From positions 310,001 to 374,000 of the forward strand of contig JABWDB010000021.1 of assembly GCA_019614645.1 (NCBI GenBank): a stretch of 64,000 nucleotides of DNA. The letters run 5' to 3'. The first letter of the stretch is position 1. Every line of letters begins with the position of its first letter. This document shows positions 47,874-60,060 of the stretch, piece after piece. The DNA is from Stratiolaelaps scimitus. Lineage: Eukaryota > Arthropoda > Arachnida > Mesostigmata > Laelapidae. Under the pieces are notes generated by a model. It saw only the letters and a program-made list of their open reading frames with translations, ran no database searches and had not been told where the DNA came from. A program made the position numbers and the translations under genes.

Positions 47874-48661
47874 CAAAGTACTCTGAACTATCTCTTAGCT
47901 ATCAATCTCCTTCCATGAGAGGTACCCAAAGCATATATTAATTATTTTAGTGCCTAAAACCCAATGTTCAAGGGGACAACGAGTTTTACCTGGGTTGAAG
48001 CTCGCCAAAAATTTGCTATGCACTAATTGATGGAGTTTGAAGGACAGGCTGGGCCGTTAGCACCTGTCTGTTCCTTGGACAATTCCTTCATTGGCGTCGC
48101 TAAGAAGGCAGCTAGCGGCGCACCGACGTTGGTTGCCACCTGTCTCTATTTTCCGTGGGAGGCGCTCTAGCACAGATCATGCATTGAGTTAAATTTTGCA
48201 CAAAGCTGTTTTAGACGAACAAAGGACAGTCATGTATCAGTCCCAACTCACCATATAGTACATTCAACGGTTATGTTATACGACATAGCTTAGACAAGCC
48301 AGAACAGTAAACATTGGTTTTATATTCATGTTTTTGTGAATTTGAAAAATTAATTAAACTCCCCATTTCAATGAAATCAATTCCAAATAGGGAATACCTA
48401 GCAATTCAGCTCTTTAGGTTAAGAAGAGAGATTATGAGGATTCCATACCAGTTAGGCCCACATGAATATATTGAGGAAGAATTCATTTATACAGAACAAG
48501 AATGTACGAGGAATGTCCAAATATGAACTTCTCACAAAATATTTGCTCGGGGGCGCATTCAAGGCGCCAAATATATATGTAGATTTTACATTATATACAG
48601 TTCAAATGCCCCAAAACACACTATCGTTTTTGCGTTGATTAACTTGTGAATAGTAACTGCA
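47874..48661. other. No feature recognised
   Basis: Intergenic. A 70-codon frame (48314-48526) is probably chance. Confidence 0.45.
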
Positions 48662-48676
48662 ATATATTTAATGATG
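48662..48676. repeat. Left target-site duplication of SINE B
   Basis: ATATATTTAATGATG, identical to 48933-48947. Confidence 0.85.
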
Positions 48677-48932
48677 GTCTGGTGGTGAGCGTCTTAGACT
48701 ACTAGACCGGAGGGACACATGTGTGTTGGGTTCAAATCCTGTCAGGCGCGGAGAATCTTTGGAGTTCTTTATCATCTTTCTTTATCTGAAGATTCTTGTC
48801 AGGTACAAGTAAGGCAGAGAATAAGGAAAGATGGCCCCGACAGATCCTCATAGTAATAGCTAAAGGTTAAGAGCTGAGGCCTGTCAAATAGGGGAACAGC
48901 TGAGAGTCAGCTTAGAAAAAAAATATATATAT
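48677..48932 (+). mobile_element. tRNA-derived SINE, family B, with 15-bp target-site duplication
   Basis: The head GTCTGGTGGTGAGCGTCTTA is A-box-like and is followed by GACTACTAGACCGG. GGGTTCAAATCC (about 48728-48739) is a perfect B box. The body is unrelated to family A. The 3' end reads GCTGAGGCCTGTCAAATAGG, then AGAGTCAGCTTAG and an A-rich/TA-rich tail. ATATATTTAATGATG stands directly before (48662-48676) and directly after (48933-48947), a perfect 15-bp duplication typical of LINE-driven target-primed insertion. The 3' part recurs at 58641. Confidence 0.85.
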
Positions 48933-48947
48933 ATATATTTAATGATG
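48933..48947. repeat. Right target-site duplication of SINE B
   Basis: ATATATTTAATGATG, identical to 48662-48676. It merges on its left with the TA-rich tail of the SINE. Confidence 0.85.
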
Positions 48948-49019
48948 ATACTTGGCTTGGAAGCATGTTTGTAGCTGGTTCGGATGATACTGGGCTCGGA
49001 AGCATGCTTGTAGCTCACA
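48944..49019. repeat. Imperfect 39-bp tandem duplication
   Basis: GATGATACTTGGCTTGGAAG onward (48944-48982) repeats with a few changes as GATGATACTGGGCTCGGAAG onward (48983-49019). It begins inside the right SINE duplication, so the array belongs to the insertion site. Confidence 0.8.
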
Positions 49020-49540
49020 GCCATCTTGTTGCGAGTCCGATTTCTAACTGAGACTACATGTTTTTTTCAAATTAACTGATTTCTTAGCATGAGATCAGCA
49101 GACAATTAAGTTTGAGCAGCGTGAAGAGCATTGCACTCTGCACTCGTAATATATTCGAATCGGCACTTACAGCGCCACTAGCTGGGTGTATTGGAAGCAT
49201 CGACCTGGGAGGTTTCAGCGCTAGCCTCAAAAAAGGCGAACTCCGCAGACGATACATGCAAAACATACATGGTCTGTTTATAATACATACACATAATTGA
49301 AGGCTTGTAAAACTAGTTTTAACGAGAGCATTGGTAGCAACAGGTAGCTCTTTGCAGGCTATATGCAATAAGAGCATGCTTCTATATAGGTATTTTAATA
49401 AACAATAGCTGTTTAGTGGCTGTAGACTTATCGCTCACCTTGTTGTGGTCTCTATGTTGATTCATGTGGGCAGCAACTTAAACCTTAAATTGAGATTTAA
49501 TGATGAGAAGATAAGTGATTCTATAGAACGACGCTGCTGG

Positions 49541-49582
49541 ACTAGAGTTGGCCGCAGCCCGCAGGGCAAGGCCAACTCTAGT
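49541..49582. repeat. Strong hairpin: 13-bp perfect stem with inner 4-bp stem
   Basis: ACTAGAGTTGGCC (49541-49553) pairs perfectly with GGCCAACTCTAGT (49570-49582). The 16-nt loop contains GCCC-GCA-GGGC, a second stem. The total is 17 base pairs in 42 nt, much more stable than the A+T-rich surroundings predict. Neither a microRNA precursor shape nor a known RNA family is evident. Confidence 0.75.
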
Positions 49583-52500
49583 ATCTGTATTTACTCACCG
49601 TTACTTCTTCCCACTTTATAGCTTCCCTATAGCCCAAAGCAATGTTCTCTTCATCTACTTGAATAAATTTAGGTCAAAAGATTTGTTCAGGTAGACGAAT
49701 AGCGCGTTCAGATTGTCGGCAATAAGGCCTGACTCTTTCAAATTTGAGTAGTTTTGGCGGCTCTCGAAGCACTTTTTATTTTCTTTGCAAATCTTCTATC
49801 GGTTGGGCTTAACAGGGCACCACACACGAGCCATTCCATACAATCAATGGCCAAATGTCAAAAGTGAGTGCAACATCAGTAAGTTTCGCTGTTATACTGT
49901 CATTGAGACGAAGAACATTGGTAGAAGAGACAAACGATGTCAGATAGAGCCCAGTCTAAGAGAAACGAAGAGTGCACTACCCGGCCGGGAGACTACGCAA
50001 CAGTGGATGAATTTGATTCCTCGTACTGCCCTGCTGTAGGGAATGCCAAAACAACAGTCACACGGGTGTTAGCAGTTCCTTTTCTCTCGAGTATGAGATC
50101 TTTGTAATGGGAGGCCCATAAGACAAGAACGACACCACTACAAAGGAAATGAACAACGCCGGTTCTGCTCTTTGATGGACTCCAAGCGTTGTTTAGTCTC
50201 AACAACTAGACCACGATAGACAGTGGCCATTTGCCCATGCCTATCTCATTCCACCGCTGTAACGGAACAAAGCCAAATGGAGGCTTCCGTTCTTGGTCCC
50301 TGTCTTGTCAACGGCACTGTCTACGGCTGGCGAGATGAATAATGTTTTACGGAACAGCAACATCGCCAAACACCTCTCTCCATTTCATATACATAGTTCG
50401 TATATGTGTATATAAATTGCAGTATTGGATTATATTCAATATTTCAAAAAAGTATCGTCAAAAGTAGATTCCATGTACTCGGATAAAGAATCTGATTAGT
50501 ACACCGACATTGGTACTGAGTGTGGCACACAAACATAAGATATCACCCTGATCTCCTATCTTACCTTTTAGTACGATTAAGACACACGACCCTCAGAACA
50601 CCTTCTGTGAATGATTCACGTTTATATTATGATTACTTACAACAACAGCATAGACACGGTCTAACTTGCCTCGAAATGGTTTCCACGTTTAAGTATGTCA
50701 ACTTGAAATATAATATTAATTTAATATGCTGTCTGATAGATTACAATTTAACTGCCAATGATCTACTCCACAAATTTCGCATTTCTCATTCTTGATCACA
50801 CCACTTCGAATATAACTGTTCGTCAAAAAAATTCAAATCAATAATTGGTTTATCTTGCAAGGTTCTTCGACACCAAAGGCCGCATCCTATTCTTTGCCAC
50901 CTTGTGACTTATTCTGGTCATCCGCATACCACATTCTTGCGCCAAGCTCTGGCTGAGCCTTCGCGGCCTCGTCAGAAGTTCGTGAGACTTCTGTAGCCTT
51001 CTCGGATGAGCGCTTCACAATTCGCTAGCTATTTACTTGGGTTAAAGGAAGTTGAGAGATAATGAGTGTGCCAGTGGCCTATAGTTTGAAACGAGGGCCG
51101 TTGCGAAGAATCTTATTAGAAGTCAACCGGCGCCACGTCTCGCTTGGATGAACCTCGACCCGAACTTGTATGGAGAGTTCATACCTTGTACCGTATACTT
51201 CTCGGACTCTCTTTCGTCTGGATTCGCATCCTACTCTTTGTTACAGTGTACGGATGACTTGTTTCCGTTCCTTTGATATCTATGGCTTCTTCCTGATGTG
51301 TCCCAGTTGCTTCAGCCATCACAGAGAAAAGAATGGCTCAAGTAGCCCGCGAGTTCCATCGAAAGAGCGGATCTCTACTTCCGTGTGTCCATTCCGTCCA
51401 CGTATTTATGTCAAGCATTGAACTCAAAACTTAGGCGTTTTCGAAGTACGGACCGCTCCTGAACGGTTCACAGATAGTGGCCACGTAACAGACCTCTGCA
51501 CTGCAGCGTATTTTTTTAGTAGAGTAAAATGTGCTAGTTTTTGATATAGTTGTAACTATGTAGTTTCGAAACGCCGGAGCTACCCAAAACTAAACAGCCA
51601 ATGCCCATTTCAGAAGACAGACCGCAATGTATAGTTAGATGTTTTATGGTCACGATATCTATAATATGCCAATTTTCAATTACTTCCAACATCTCTATCG
51701 GAGGAGAATACTGAACAATAGCATACTCATTTGATGGGATAACGTAAAACACTTATGACCCAGCACTGCGTCACTTTTATGCAAAACAGGTTGCCGCACA
51801 CTTTGATGAGCAGTATTTGCCGTTCCATTGTACTTGTTCCAAGCATGCGAAATTATTTTAAGAATGCCCCTATGATTTCGGTGGACAACAGCTGCACCCA
51901 GTAAACGTGCTTTAAAATAAGTTAAATGGCTTTTAGAAACTAGCTTTGATTGAGTTTACGTGTGTTCTTTACCACCTGAAATGACTTTACGAGCAGATTT
52001 ACAGTCTTCTCTAGTCGGAGCAATTCCCAAAATGCTTTCATGATCTATCAGAGAGAGCGAGAGTGGTAGGCCTATAATCGCAGGATGCTCCTAAAAAGGT
52101 ATATGTTTCTAGCTTGATTTTCAATCCAGCTTTTCTCTGCGTCTTCTTGTCAAAACCAGGAGGTTCAGACGTACTGAGCGCATGCCGACTCTTGGGGCTA
52201 CCATAACAAGCAGGGCAGAGTCGTTATCTTTAGCCCCACATATACTGGTTATACGGCTCCAATACCATCCTCTCATTGGCTAGTTTGGCATCTCCTGAAA
52301 TAACTTTCTGTGAATCTTTTCTCTACATTTTGTATTTACAGAAGCAATGAGTGTACGAAAGGCCATCGATACTTGCAAACTTTGATTAGTATTTTTTATG
52401 TTTGTTTTTGACCTTGGAGGTGTTATTCGAAACGACTTTTGTATTACTTCAAACAATATGTGTCCCAGATTCAAGCAATAGATGTGGGATTCGAAACCTT

Positions 52501-54657
52501 GATTGGTCTGTCATAGAAATGCGTCACTTTTTGAACAATCTGTCTATACTGACCTGCTTTATATAGATAGACACGTTTCAGCAGATCCCGAGAGAGTTGC
52601 AATAAGGCAGAAACTATCCTAACTATAATCAGTACCCTTAGGTTGACGCCAAATTGATTTATCACTGGATCTGAGGAAGTACGCTGTACATAAAATGGTA
52701 TTGTCTGCAACATACTCAATCAGACCGCAACTTCTACAGAAGAACCTCATACGGTAATTTAAAACCTACGACGACGTTAGTCTGATGTAGAAACAGCAGC
52801 GAGATGCGAAGTCTCACTCAGATGTTACAAAGGGAGTCCTGTTGGGCGTACCTGTTTGGTGTCTCCCGGGCCTCTCTCGGTTTGATCACTTTCGACGGTG
52901 TTTCATATGTTTTTTTCCACACATCTTCTTTCATACTCCCGCACGGTCTCTCTCTTTTTTTCTTGTGTAAGATTTTGTCATCCTAGACGATAACTTGGAA
53001 GCTGATCGTGAAGGCTACATGCCTTATCGAGCACTATGCTTGAAGGTTCGAAGTACTGTTGGGTTGAGCTGAAGTCTCACGTTCTACGCACGTCAACCCA
53101 AGTGTTCGGAAAGCAGTCGTATATAATGTTTTCAAGGTAAAGACTATGGTGGCCGTTGACGTAGTGGAGGGCTACATACCGGTTCCGTTGCAAGCGGACA
53201 AGTGATGGGAGGCACAAAAGAAGAGCGGATGACGTCCCATCGTCAGATAGTAAAAAAAACGAGAACACGCTGGCGAAATTATATCATCCCATAACGTGTT
53301 TTCCCAATTTTCCAATTTCCCAACTCCATATCCTAAACTTTACCCTCGTCACAGAAAGGAGAAGTTCTGCCTCGAAGCAGAAAGACGGAGAACGTAAGAT
53401 CAGCCACAAACACTATATATGATATACCCGTGCGCGAATAGAAGAATAGCATGCTGCAAATTAGTTTCCAGTGAACTGCGTATAGATATTCAGATTAACA
53501 TAACATAACATTTGCGGTTTATTTCCGGAACTGCAATTACAATGGGCACAGCTTGTAAGCACCTAAAGAGCGTAACTATTTTGCTAAATTACGAACCTTC
53601 TTAAATATAATATGTATAGTACTAATTAAGACGTTACATAAACTAGTCACAGGACTGATGGAACGTTTGTCTAAACAAAATACTTTGCGTGGCTTTTCGT
53701 ATTCTTTATATTATTATATTTTGAGTGGGCGTTGCACATATTTGCTATACTATTTCTAACGTTATGAATGTACATAGCAAATAGGGTTAAAGAAAGATTC
53801 TAATCCCACTTCACGTTGTTTTATATCGGTATTACTGAAAGATGTAGCTGTTAGAAAGGCCGAACGTTCTCCAAAAGTGCTATATATATATATATATATA
53901 TATGTCGCCTGTAGGGCAGCAGTACTTCGCTTGGCCTGCTCTGCACGCGATTTCGCGTAACCGGTGGTGGACCCTCGAGAGCGGGGGAGACCCACGCAGC
54001 CCTGTCGGACTGGCGGCGTCCTGTAGCGCTTATCGAGAAGGGTGTCCTGCATTTCCTGGTGGAGGACATAAGACCTCAGAGGACATCAGACCACACCCGC
54101 TGCCTGTGCCTCTTGTCCGCAAAACCTGGGCGCGGATGCCTGTGTTGTCAAGGATAGCCGTATGTGGCAAGTATGCCACGGTGCCCCTATATGATACATA
54201 TAGGTACTACTAATGTATCTATTATATAATTTATACAATGTATGTATTAAGAGATATACATATGATACAGGGATGCACTGCTTGTCGCCTCGTTTTTGGA
54301 AATATTGCCGCACCTGTGAGAAGAATTTGTTTCTTTCCAGCTGGCTCCCTTCTCCCGTCACATATTTTGCGGAACTTATCCGTAAGGTATTACTACGAGA
54401 CATGTCGGAAAAACATACACGTGTCGCCGCCGAGCTGTTCTTTTTAAGAACTGAAATTCAAACTTTATATAAAATATTTGATTGATTTAATTTTGTTCCG
54501 CGTAAAGGGCTGCACTCATATAGACCCAATCCACCTTCTGGTTAGTGGGAAGTATCAATAAAGTATTATTTTATTACATTATACTATGTATTGTTATGAC
54601 AAACAAACATCAATTTATTATTTAGGTAATGGTGCATGTGCCTCTGTTATTATATAA
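49583..54657. other. No gene recognised
   Basis: Five kilobases of intergenic DNA. Several 60-100-codon frames (for example 50520-50795, 51170-51421, 53902-54213) lack motifs and splice support. An AT microsatellite lies at 53881-53903. Confidence 0.45.
53881..53903. repeat. AT microsatellite
   Basis: Uninterrupted TA dinucleotides. Confidence 0.9.
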
Positions 54658-54659
54658 TA

Positions 54660-55859
54660 TTAGGCTACCCAAAAAAACGCGACACAAATAAATTTCAATA
54701 TCGGCTAAACTAAGTGAGTTAAAACAAAGATTTTCTAGTATGAATTAGCGGTATGCGCCTCTTTTATCGGTACACTGGTCCCAGAGTTCTGGCAGCCTTC
54801 TAACGGCTAGGTATGCACCATTTCTATTACCATTTATAACTTCGTTATTTAAGGCCTCTCGGAGTAACTCGATGTTTGCATACCTTTGGCCACCTGTAGC
54901 CCTCTTTAATCGATGGAAGCAGCCATAGTCACACGGGCATAAATCGGGAGAATAGGGGGGGGTGCTGCCATCGCTCAATCTTGCTGGCCTTAAGCCAGGA
55001 TGTAATTTCATCGTTACAATGTGCCCTACCATTGTCATCGAGCAGCCACACTCGGTGACTCTTATTGCCATGCCAATTATTCATGAGTCCCTTGAAGGAC
55101 TCGAGATATCGAGTTCCTTTTTTTCTTTTAGGCCCAAAATCTCGTAGTAGCAAATTCCGTTGAAATCCATGGCAAGTGCTACCATTACTTTCGGCTCGAA
55201 GCTATTTGCTACTACTACCGCCATTGCCTGTTCACCTGGCCGTAGCCTCTGTTTCACTTGATCTATTTCCGGTCCCCTATACAGGCTGACCCATGTCTCG
55301 TCCACTGCAACGGTATGCTCTAACAGACTCTTTTGCTGCCTATATATCTTCGAATTGTCTCGCGAACACTCCTCACGTATTTTCAGTTGGCCAGGACCGA
55401 GTTCATGAGGGACCCATTTTGAACTTTTTTTCTGCATCCTCAGATTATTTCAAATAATTCGACGACATGTTTCGCGAGGCTTGCCAATTTCAGCCGACAA
55501 AGTCGTCAATGACCAACCTCTAGTTTGTTCAAAAGCTTTTTCGATTATCTCGATCCGTTCGGCGAATTGAGATTCTGGAGGGAGTGGGCGCCCTCGATGT
55601 TCATGTAACCAACCTTCGATGGATTTCAGCTGGACATTTCTTCTGTTGAAACATAAACCTGACACATTCTCCTAAGAATACAAGGCTGGTCCGCCGGTTG
55701 CCATTTCGAATGCCCAACGAAACCGAATGCTAGCGTCTTTCGCGCTGTCTACTTGCTAATGTTTGTGTCTCACTACCAGCCAAAATATAATTCAAACTGG
55801 CCAATAATAAGAATACAGCGCAAGACGATACGAGTCAAATTTTTTTGGGATCAGCCTAA
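54660..55859 (-). mobile_element. Full-length mariner element, 1200 bp, with TIRs and TA duplication
   Basis: The left end TTAGGCTACCCAAAAAAACG and the inverted right end TTAGGCTGATCCCAAAAAAA form imperfect terminal inverted repeats of about 25-28 bp. A TA dinucleotide flanks each end (54658-54659, 55860-55861), the mariner target duplication. The interior carries one minus-strand transposase relic filling the space expected for a mariner of this size. The unmixed ends suggest a fairly young insertion compared with the relic at 660-1340. Confidence 0.9.
54745..55704 (-). pseudogene. Mariner (DD34D) transposase, broken by stops and frameshifts
   Basis: Transposases of this family cut and paste the element at TA sites using three Asp residues. 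Here VDETWVSLYRGP gives the first Asp, LLDDNGRAH the second, and CPCDYGCFHRLKR the third, 34 residues later, so all catalytic acids survive. SLTTLSAEIGKPRETCRRII and KKSSKWVPHEL are the second DNA-binding part and the linker. Damage on the minus strand: an in-frame TAG at about 55674 if translation starts at the ATG at 55704, a TGA at 55452-55450, a frameshift near an A7 run (about 55125) and another in a C8 run (54955-54962). The two shifts sit in homopolymers and could be sequencing errors; the TGA cannot be explained that way. About 320 codons, slightly short for the family. Confidence 0.85.
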
Positions 55860-55861
55860 TA

Positions 55862-58629
55862 TTATTTATGCTAGAGTGGTGCAGCTCGCAGCACGTATTT
55901 AACGGAGACATTTGAGCGAAGTATAACTTGTATGACTTTGTAACTCACTAAATTAGTCTTACTGACCGCGAGTCAGTCGGATAATTATGTTCAACAACGA
56001 TAATTCAATTAAAATGCTTTGGTGGTACGATAGTTGAAAATATTAGGGTAAACGGAGATGGGTTATAAGCGTAGGAATTATTGTAGACATATTGTTATCT
56101 AATGATCCATGTAGCTAAGGCGCTATCAGTTTCCATCACGTCGAGTCCACTTTCCTGTTCCGCCAGTCGGATAGAATAGATAAGGCAGGACAACCAATTC
56201 TATTTAGCCAAGCTATTGCACCAGCTAAGCCCCCAATAAAAATCATTTTGTGTGGCTTCGCTGCGAAGAACCAGTTCTTGTGATACCGCCGCATTTGTGC
56301 AGATGAAAGCCGTCACAGTTTAAATTTGTCTCTCAATTAAGCTGTAAACGGCACAGTATTTGTTGTTGACAGTTTTAGGCTAGATATACGTGCGCGTGAC
56401 CTATCAATTCTGATTCACATTCAAAGGTGCGCATCATTAGTTGTTATTTGACAGGACTTCATCAGATCCCAAGTCGCTCGTCATTCTAGTTTTGTATTTT
56501 GTCTCAGACCATCCTATCTCAGACAGGGCGACACAAGCGTTGAATATTTTCATCCGTCAACACTCTCCCATTTTGAATTTATGCGGATAGCAGTGCCATA
56601 TTAGAAGGGCCCTTAAGTCTTCAGTAAACTCTGCCACATTCAGTAGGCGAGTAATAGCACTCACAATAGACACGACGGCGAAAAGTACCACGTTGCAGTA
56701 TAAAACCCCACTACCGTGCCATGGCGTCACCCCTGGCCTGTATGTCTGTCTTCCTGTCTGTCAGTTGAAAGGAGGCCAAGGGGAAGAACTTTCACTCCTT
56801 TGTCAGTTCTTCTGTCAGCAATCAGCTAACCTGCTACTATCTAGCCCAGCAATACGATGACTCGCTCTCCCTCGCGCCATCGCCGTCTAGGCCCTCCATC
56901 AACTTACAAACTAGCACTGCTCTGAAAGGATTTACGCGGGACGAAATCCACGTGTGACCTCGACTCACAGAAACTATTGAGTCAAACATAAACGACAAAC
57001 CATGCAAATATAGCGGCTGGCCGGTTGTTAGCTCGGCCAATGGTTCGCTCGTTCGGTCCGTTCGACCACCGATGGATCAAAGACGGCGACAGTGGGTTTA
57101 GTAACAGCAGTTGGCGGTGCCAACAAATAATAAAACATTCCAGTGCCTCAACTCGATTCGGCCCGGACGAAACGCATTCTCAATTTTCACATCTCGGACG
57201 ATGGCAGACGATGCTAGACAGGATCTCCTTTTGAGATCGTAGCAGCTACTGCCGCTACAACTGCGGTCGGTGTTGACCATTTTCCTGACGAGGGCCCATC
57301 TGTCTGTTTGCCTCGGGAACTGATTGGGCTTTGCCAGTGCCGTCTGGCGACACCAGATATCGGCTTCGTTCACCTTTTTTTTGCTGCGCCAGCGACTGAC
57401 AAACAGGGAGGTAGTTCGAGATGCAGTAACGTTCTCAAAACCTGATCACACAATTTCACCACGCGGCTGTCGAGTCACTCCGCGAATCTATCAATGCGTT
57501 CGACAGCTGAACGGGCAGACAGGCGTGACGAACTGCCATGGCAGCGTTTCGAGCCATTCTTATGGCAAGTCATGCTGTGGTTGACAAAACTGAAAGCGCT
57601 ATTTCAATAGAATGTCTAAACAAACGTAGCGTCGAATAACAATCATAGAGGCCCTAGAGAGACAAGGCGATAATCACATTAATAGAAGGTAACGACCTGG
57701 CTGATCATATTGCTCTGATTTCAATGTAAAAAGGATAAATCAAGGGTTGATTACGCCACAGGCGATAAAATCATGGAGATACGTTTTCGATCCTTTGTAT
57801 AAATATCAGCCTGTTTGCAAGTCTAAAAGGAGTAATCATCCGACGTCACATGATCAGTTTTCGGGTTAGGTACCGGGGGACATGTGCAAATTGAGAATTC
57901 TACTGATTAGCAAGTGGTGGAAAGGTGTATGTGTAGTGGGGTCTCCCATGATATTGTCTGATGGGAGAAAGGCTGGCAGGTAGCCGCGAATGAAAGCCAA
58001 TTATTTGAAGCGCTTCAAACTCTACATACGTCTGGTTGTGGGTTTTTCGATTGAAGTTATCCACTCATTTCTAAACTGTGCCTTTTAGGAATCGACCGAG
58101 GAGAGATTGTACGATCATTTCCTTTAAGAAAGTATCCGTGTTTTCGAGAAAGAGATAAATCACAGCTTGTAAGTTATTATCGTATTATTACATTTAGAAA
58201 CGGTACGCCAGCTTCACATAACTGTAATTTTAGTTGTTCAAATTCTCTTTCGCTGTTACGCATTGAAATACGTTATTGAAAATTACTCTACACTTATTCT
58301 AGAAAATAACACCTTTGTTGACACCTTTGCTTTAACGCACACAGATTTGCCACCGTGTTACGTTATTTCCGTCAGATCCAACAAGGCACTTCCTTAAAGT
58401 AAAACAGAGAAATCTCCCGGTAGACTTTTCTGGATATGCCATTACTAGGCTTGTGACCGAGTATATACTGAAGCCATGGTTTTTAAATAACGAATAACAA
58501 CATGAGGTACGTATATCTACTTATCGACGTTCTGTTTATAAGTTTAAAGTTTCCAGGTAAAAGTATTTTGTTTCTTATTGTCCAATGCCAAAAGCTGATG
58601 GAATTCGTAATCAATGACGCTCTTTTGGA
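55862..58629. other. No gene recognised
   Basis: Intergenic. A G+C-richer tract (56700-57600) is open in several frames on both strands but shows no domain or coherent exon pattern. Confidence 0.45.
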
Positions 58630-58640
58630 TGACGTTGATG

Positions 58641-58717
58641 TCGTCATAGTAATGACTAAAGGCTAAGTGCTGAGGCCTGTCATACAGGGGAGAGTCGAAA
58701 GTCAGCTCACAAAAAAA
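58641..58717 (+). mobile_element. 5'-truncated SINE B copy with 11-bp target-site duplication
   Basis: CATAGTAATGACTAAAGGCT, then GTGCTGAGGCCTGTCATACA and GTCAGCTCAC, match the 3' 80 bp of the SINE at 48677, ending in an A7 tail. TGACGTTGATG precedes it (58630-58640) and follows the A tail (58718-58728) perfectly. This shows insertion by target-primed reverse transcription with premature stop, and marks the family's 3' end precisely. Confidence 0.88.
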
Positions 58718-58728
58718 TGACGTTGATG

Positions 58729-58935
58729 CATTTTAAATAATTATATTCGACAATAACGTATCCAAAGCAAGATACTCGTGCAATGACTGATACACTGTTG
58801 CGTCGCCTTGATTCGGAGCGAATTGCGTTAAGCTGAGGAAAACAAAGCGAAGCTGTGCGATACTCTGATCTCGTGGACCCGATGGCCGGCCTAATCATGC
58901 TGCATGGCCAGTCAGCAGAAACCATAGCGGGAATG
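58729..58935. other. No feature recognised
   Basis: Short intergenic gap between the SINE fragment and the triplet-rich island. Confidence 0.4.
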
Positions 58936-60060
58936 TCAGATAGTCAGATAGTCATACGCTAGGACAACTAGCAGCAGAGAGAAGAATAACAACGGCCGAC
59001 CAGTAGTCGCCACAGAGGCAGTCACAGCATTTGACTCCTCGCAGTGGTGAGTGGTGTTGCTGCTGCCTCTATAGTGCCCGGCAGACCCAATCGGACCGTC
59101 CCCTAAGCCATCAATGTAGAATGATATTGTTGTTGGTGAGGTTTTGCCGTCATAGCCATTGTTGTTGCTGTTGCGCTGAGTTGACGTTGCCACTGCTAGT
59201 GGAGTGATAGCGGCTGCCCTTCGCGCTGTTTGGCGTCGCCTTGCATCTGGTATGGCTGCCAGTCTTGGTACCCATCTAAGTGTAGCCAGCCAGCCTGGAC
59301 TGCCCTCCGCGGTGGTAGTAGCTGTTGCAGTGATGGTGTTAGTAACGCCACTATAGCTAGCAATAAGGGGAGTACTAGATCTAGTGCTGGTGGTGATGGT
59401 TGCAGTGGTGGCCATAGCAAACTGCCATTTCGCTATGTGGAGAGGTCTGTTAGTAGTGACGGGGTTCCCTGCTGTTGCTGACCGTGATCGAGGTTACTGC
59501 TCTTGCCGCCAAAGCTGTCCGTCTGTTTGCTCGACAGCAATGGGCGGCAATGGCAGACAACGGCTGGAATAGACGGCGGTTGCTGCCGCGTCGGCCAAAC
59601 CCTGCCAGGTTGGCCTCGTGGCTGGCGGCTTTAGTGTAGTCACAGACGCGACGTCAGCTGAAATGAACTAGAGGGACAACGCGTCTTTACAACGGCGTCC
59701 GCCACTGCGCCATCGGATCATCCTTGATGTTGATGCTAGTAGTAATAGGAGCAGTAGTAGTGGTGGTGTTGGCAGTAGCAGGACGACGACGATGACGGCG
59801 GCGGCGGCAACAACAACCGCGATCATCGTGACGACTGCACCAGCAGCAGCCGCAGAAACGGCAGTCGCCGATAGTCAGGAACGGCTAGACGCGCCACAGA
59901 CATTCATCTCTCTCTCTCTCTCGCTCACTCCTCGACACAAGAGAGCAACGGCAGCGCACAGCGATAACATCGTCGTGGTGATGCTGGCAGCAGCAGCAGC
60001 AGTAGTAGTAGTGGTAGTAGAGAGCTGAGTCACAAGTGGAGACAAAGAAGGAGGGGAGAC
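58936..60060. other. Triplet-repeat-rich, G+C-raised island
   Basis: Imprecise GTT/GCT/GGT triplets dominate 59040-59520. GTAGTAGTGGTGGTG at about 59752 and GACGACGACGATGACGGCGG at about 59780 follow, then CTCTCTCTCTC at 59908-59922 and AGCAGCAGCAGCAGTAGTAG at 59990-60015. Open frames exist on both strands (159 codons on the minus strand at 58936-59415) because triplet repeats avoid stops, not because a protein is evident. It resembles the island at 34330-35780 in character. Confidence 0.4.

Noticed and set aside
58936..59415. 159-codon minus-strand frame, Thr/Ala-rich with a hydrophobic end
   Set aside because: Openness is explained by stop-free triplet repeats; other frames and the opposite strand are open too.
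59792..60028. Ala/Val-rich plus-strand frame
   Set aside because: Direct translation of GCN/GTN triplet repeats with no other support.
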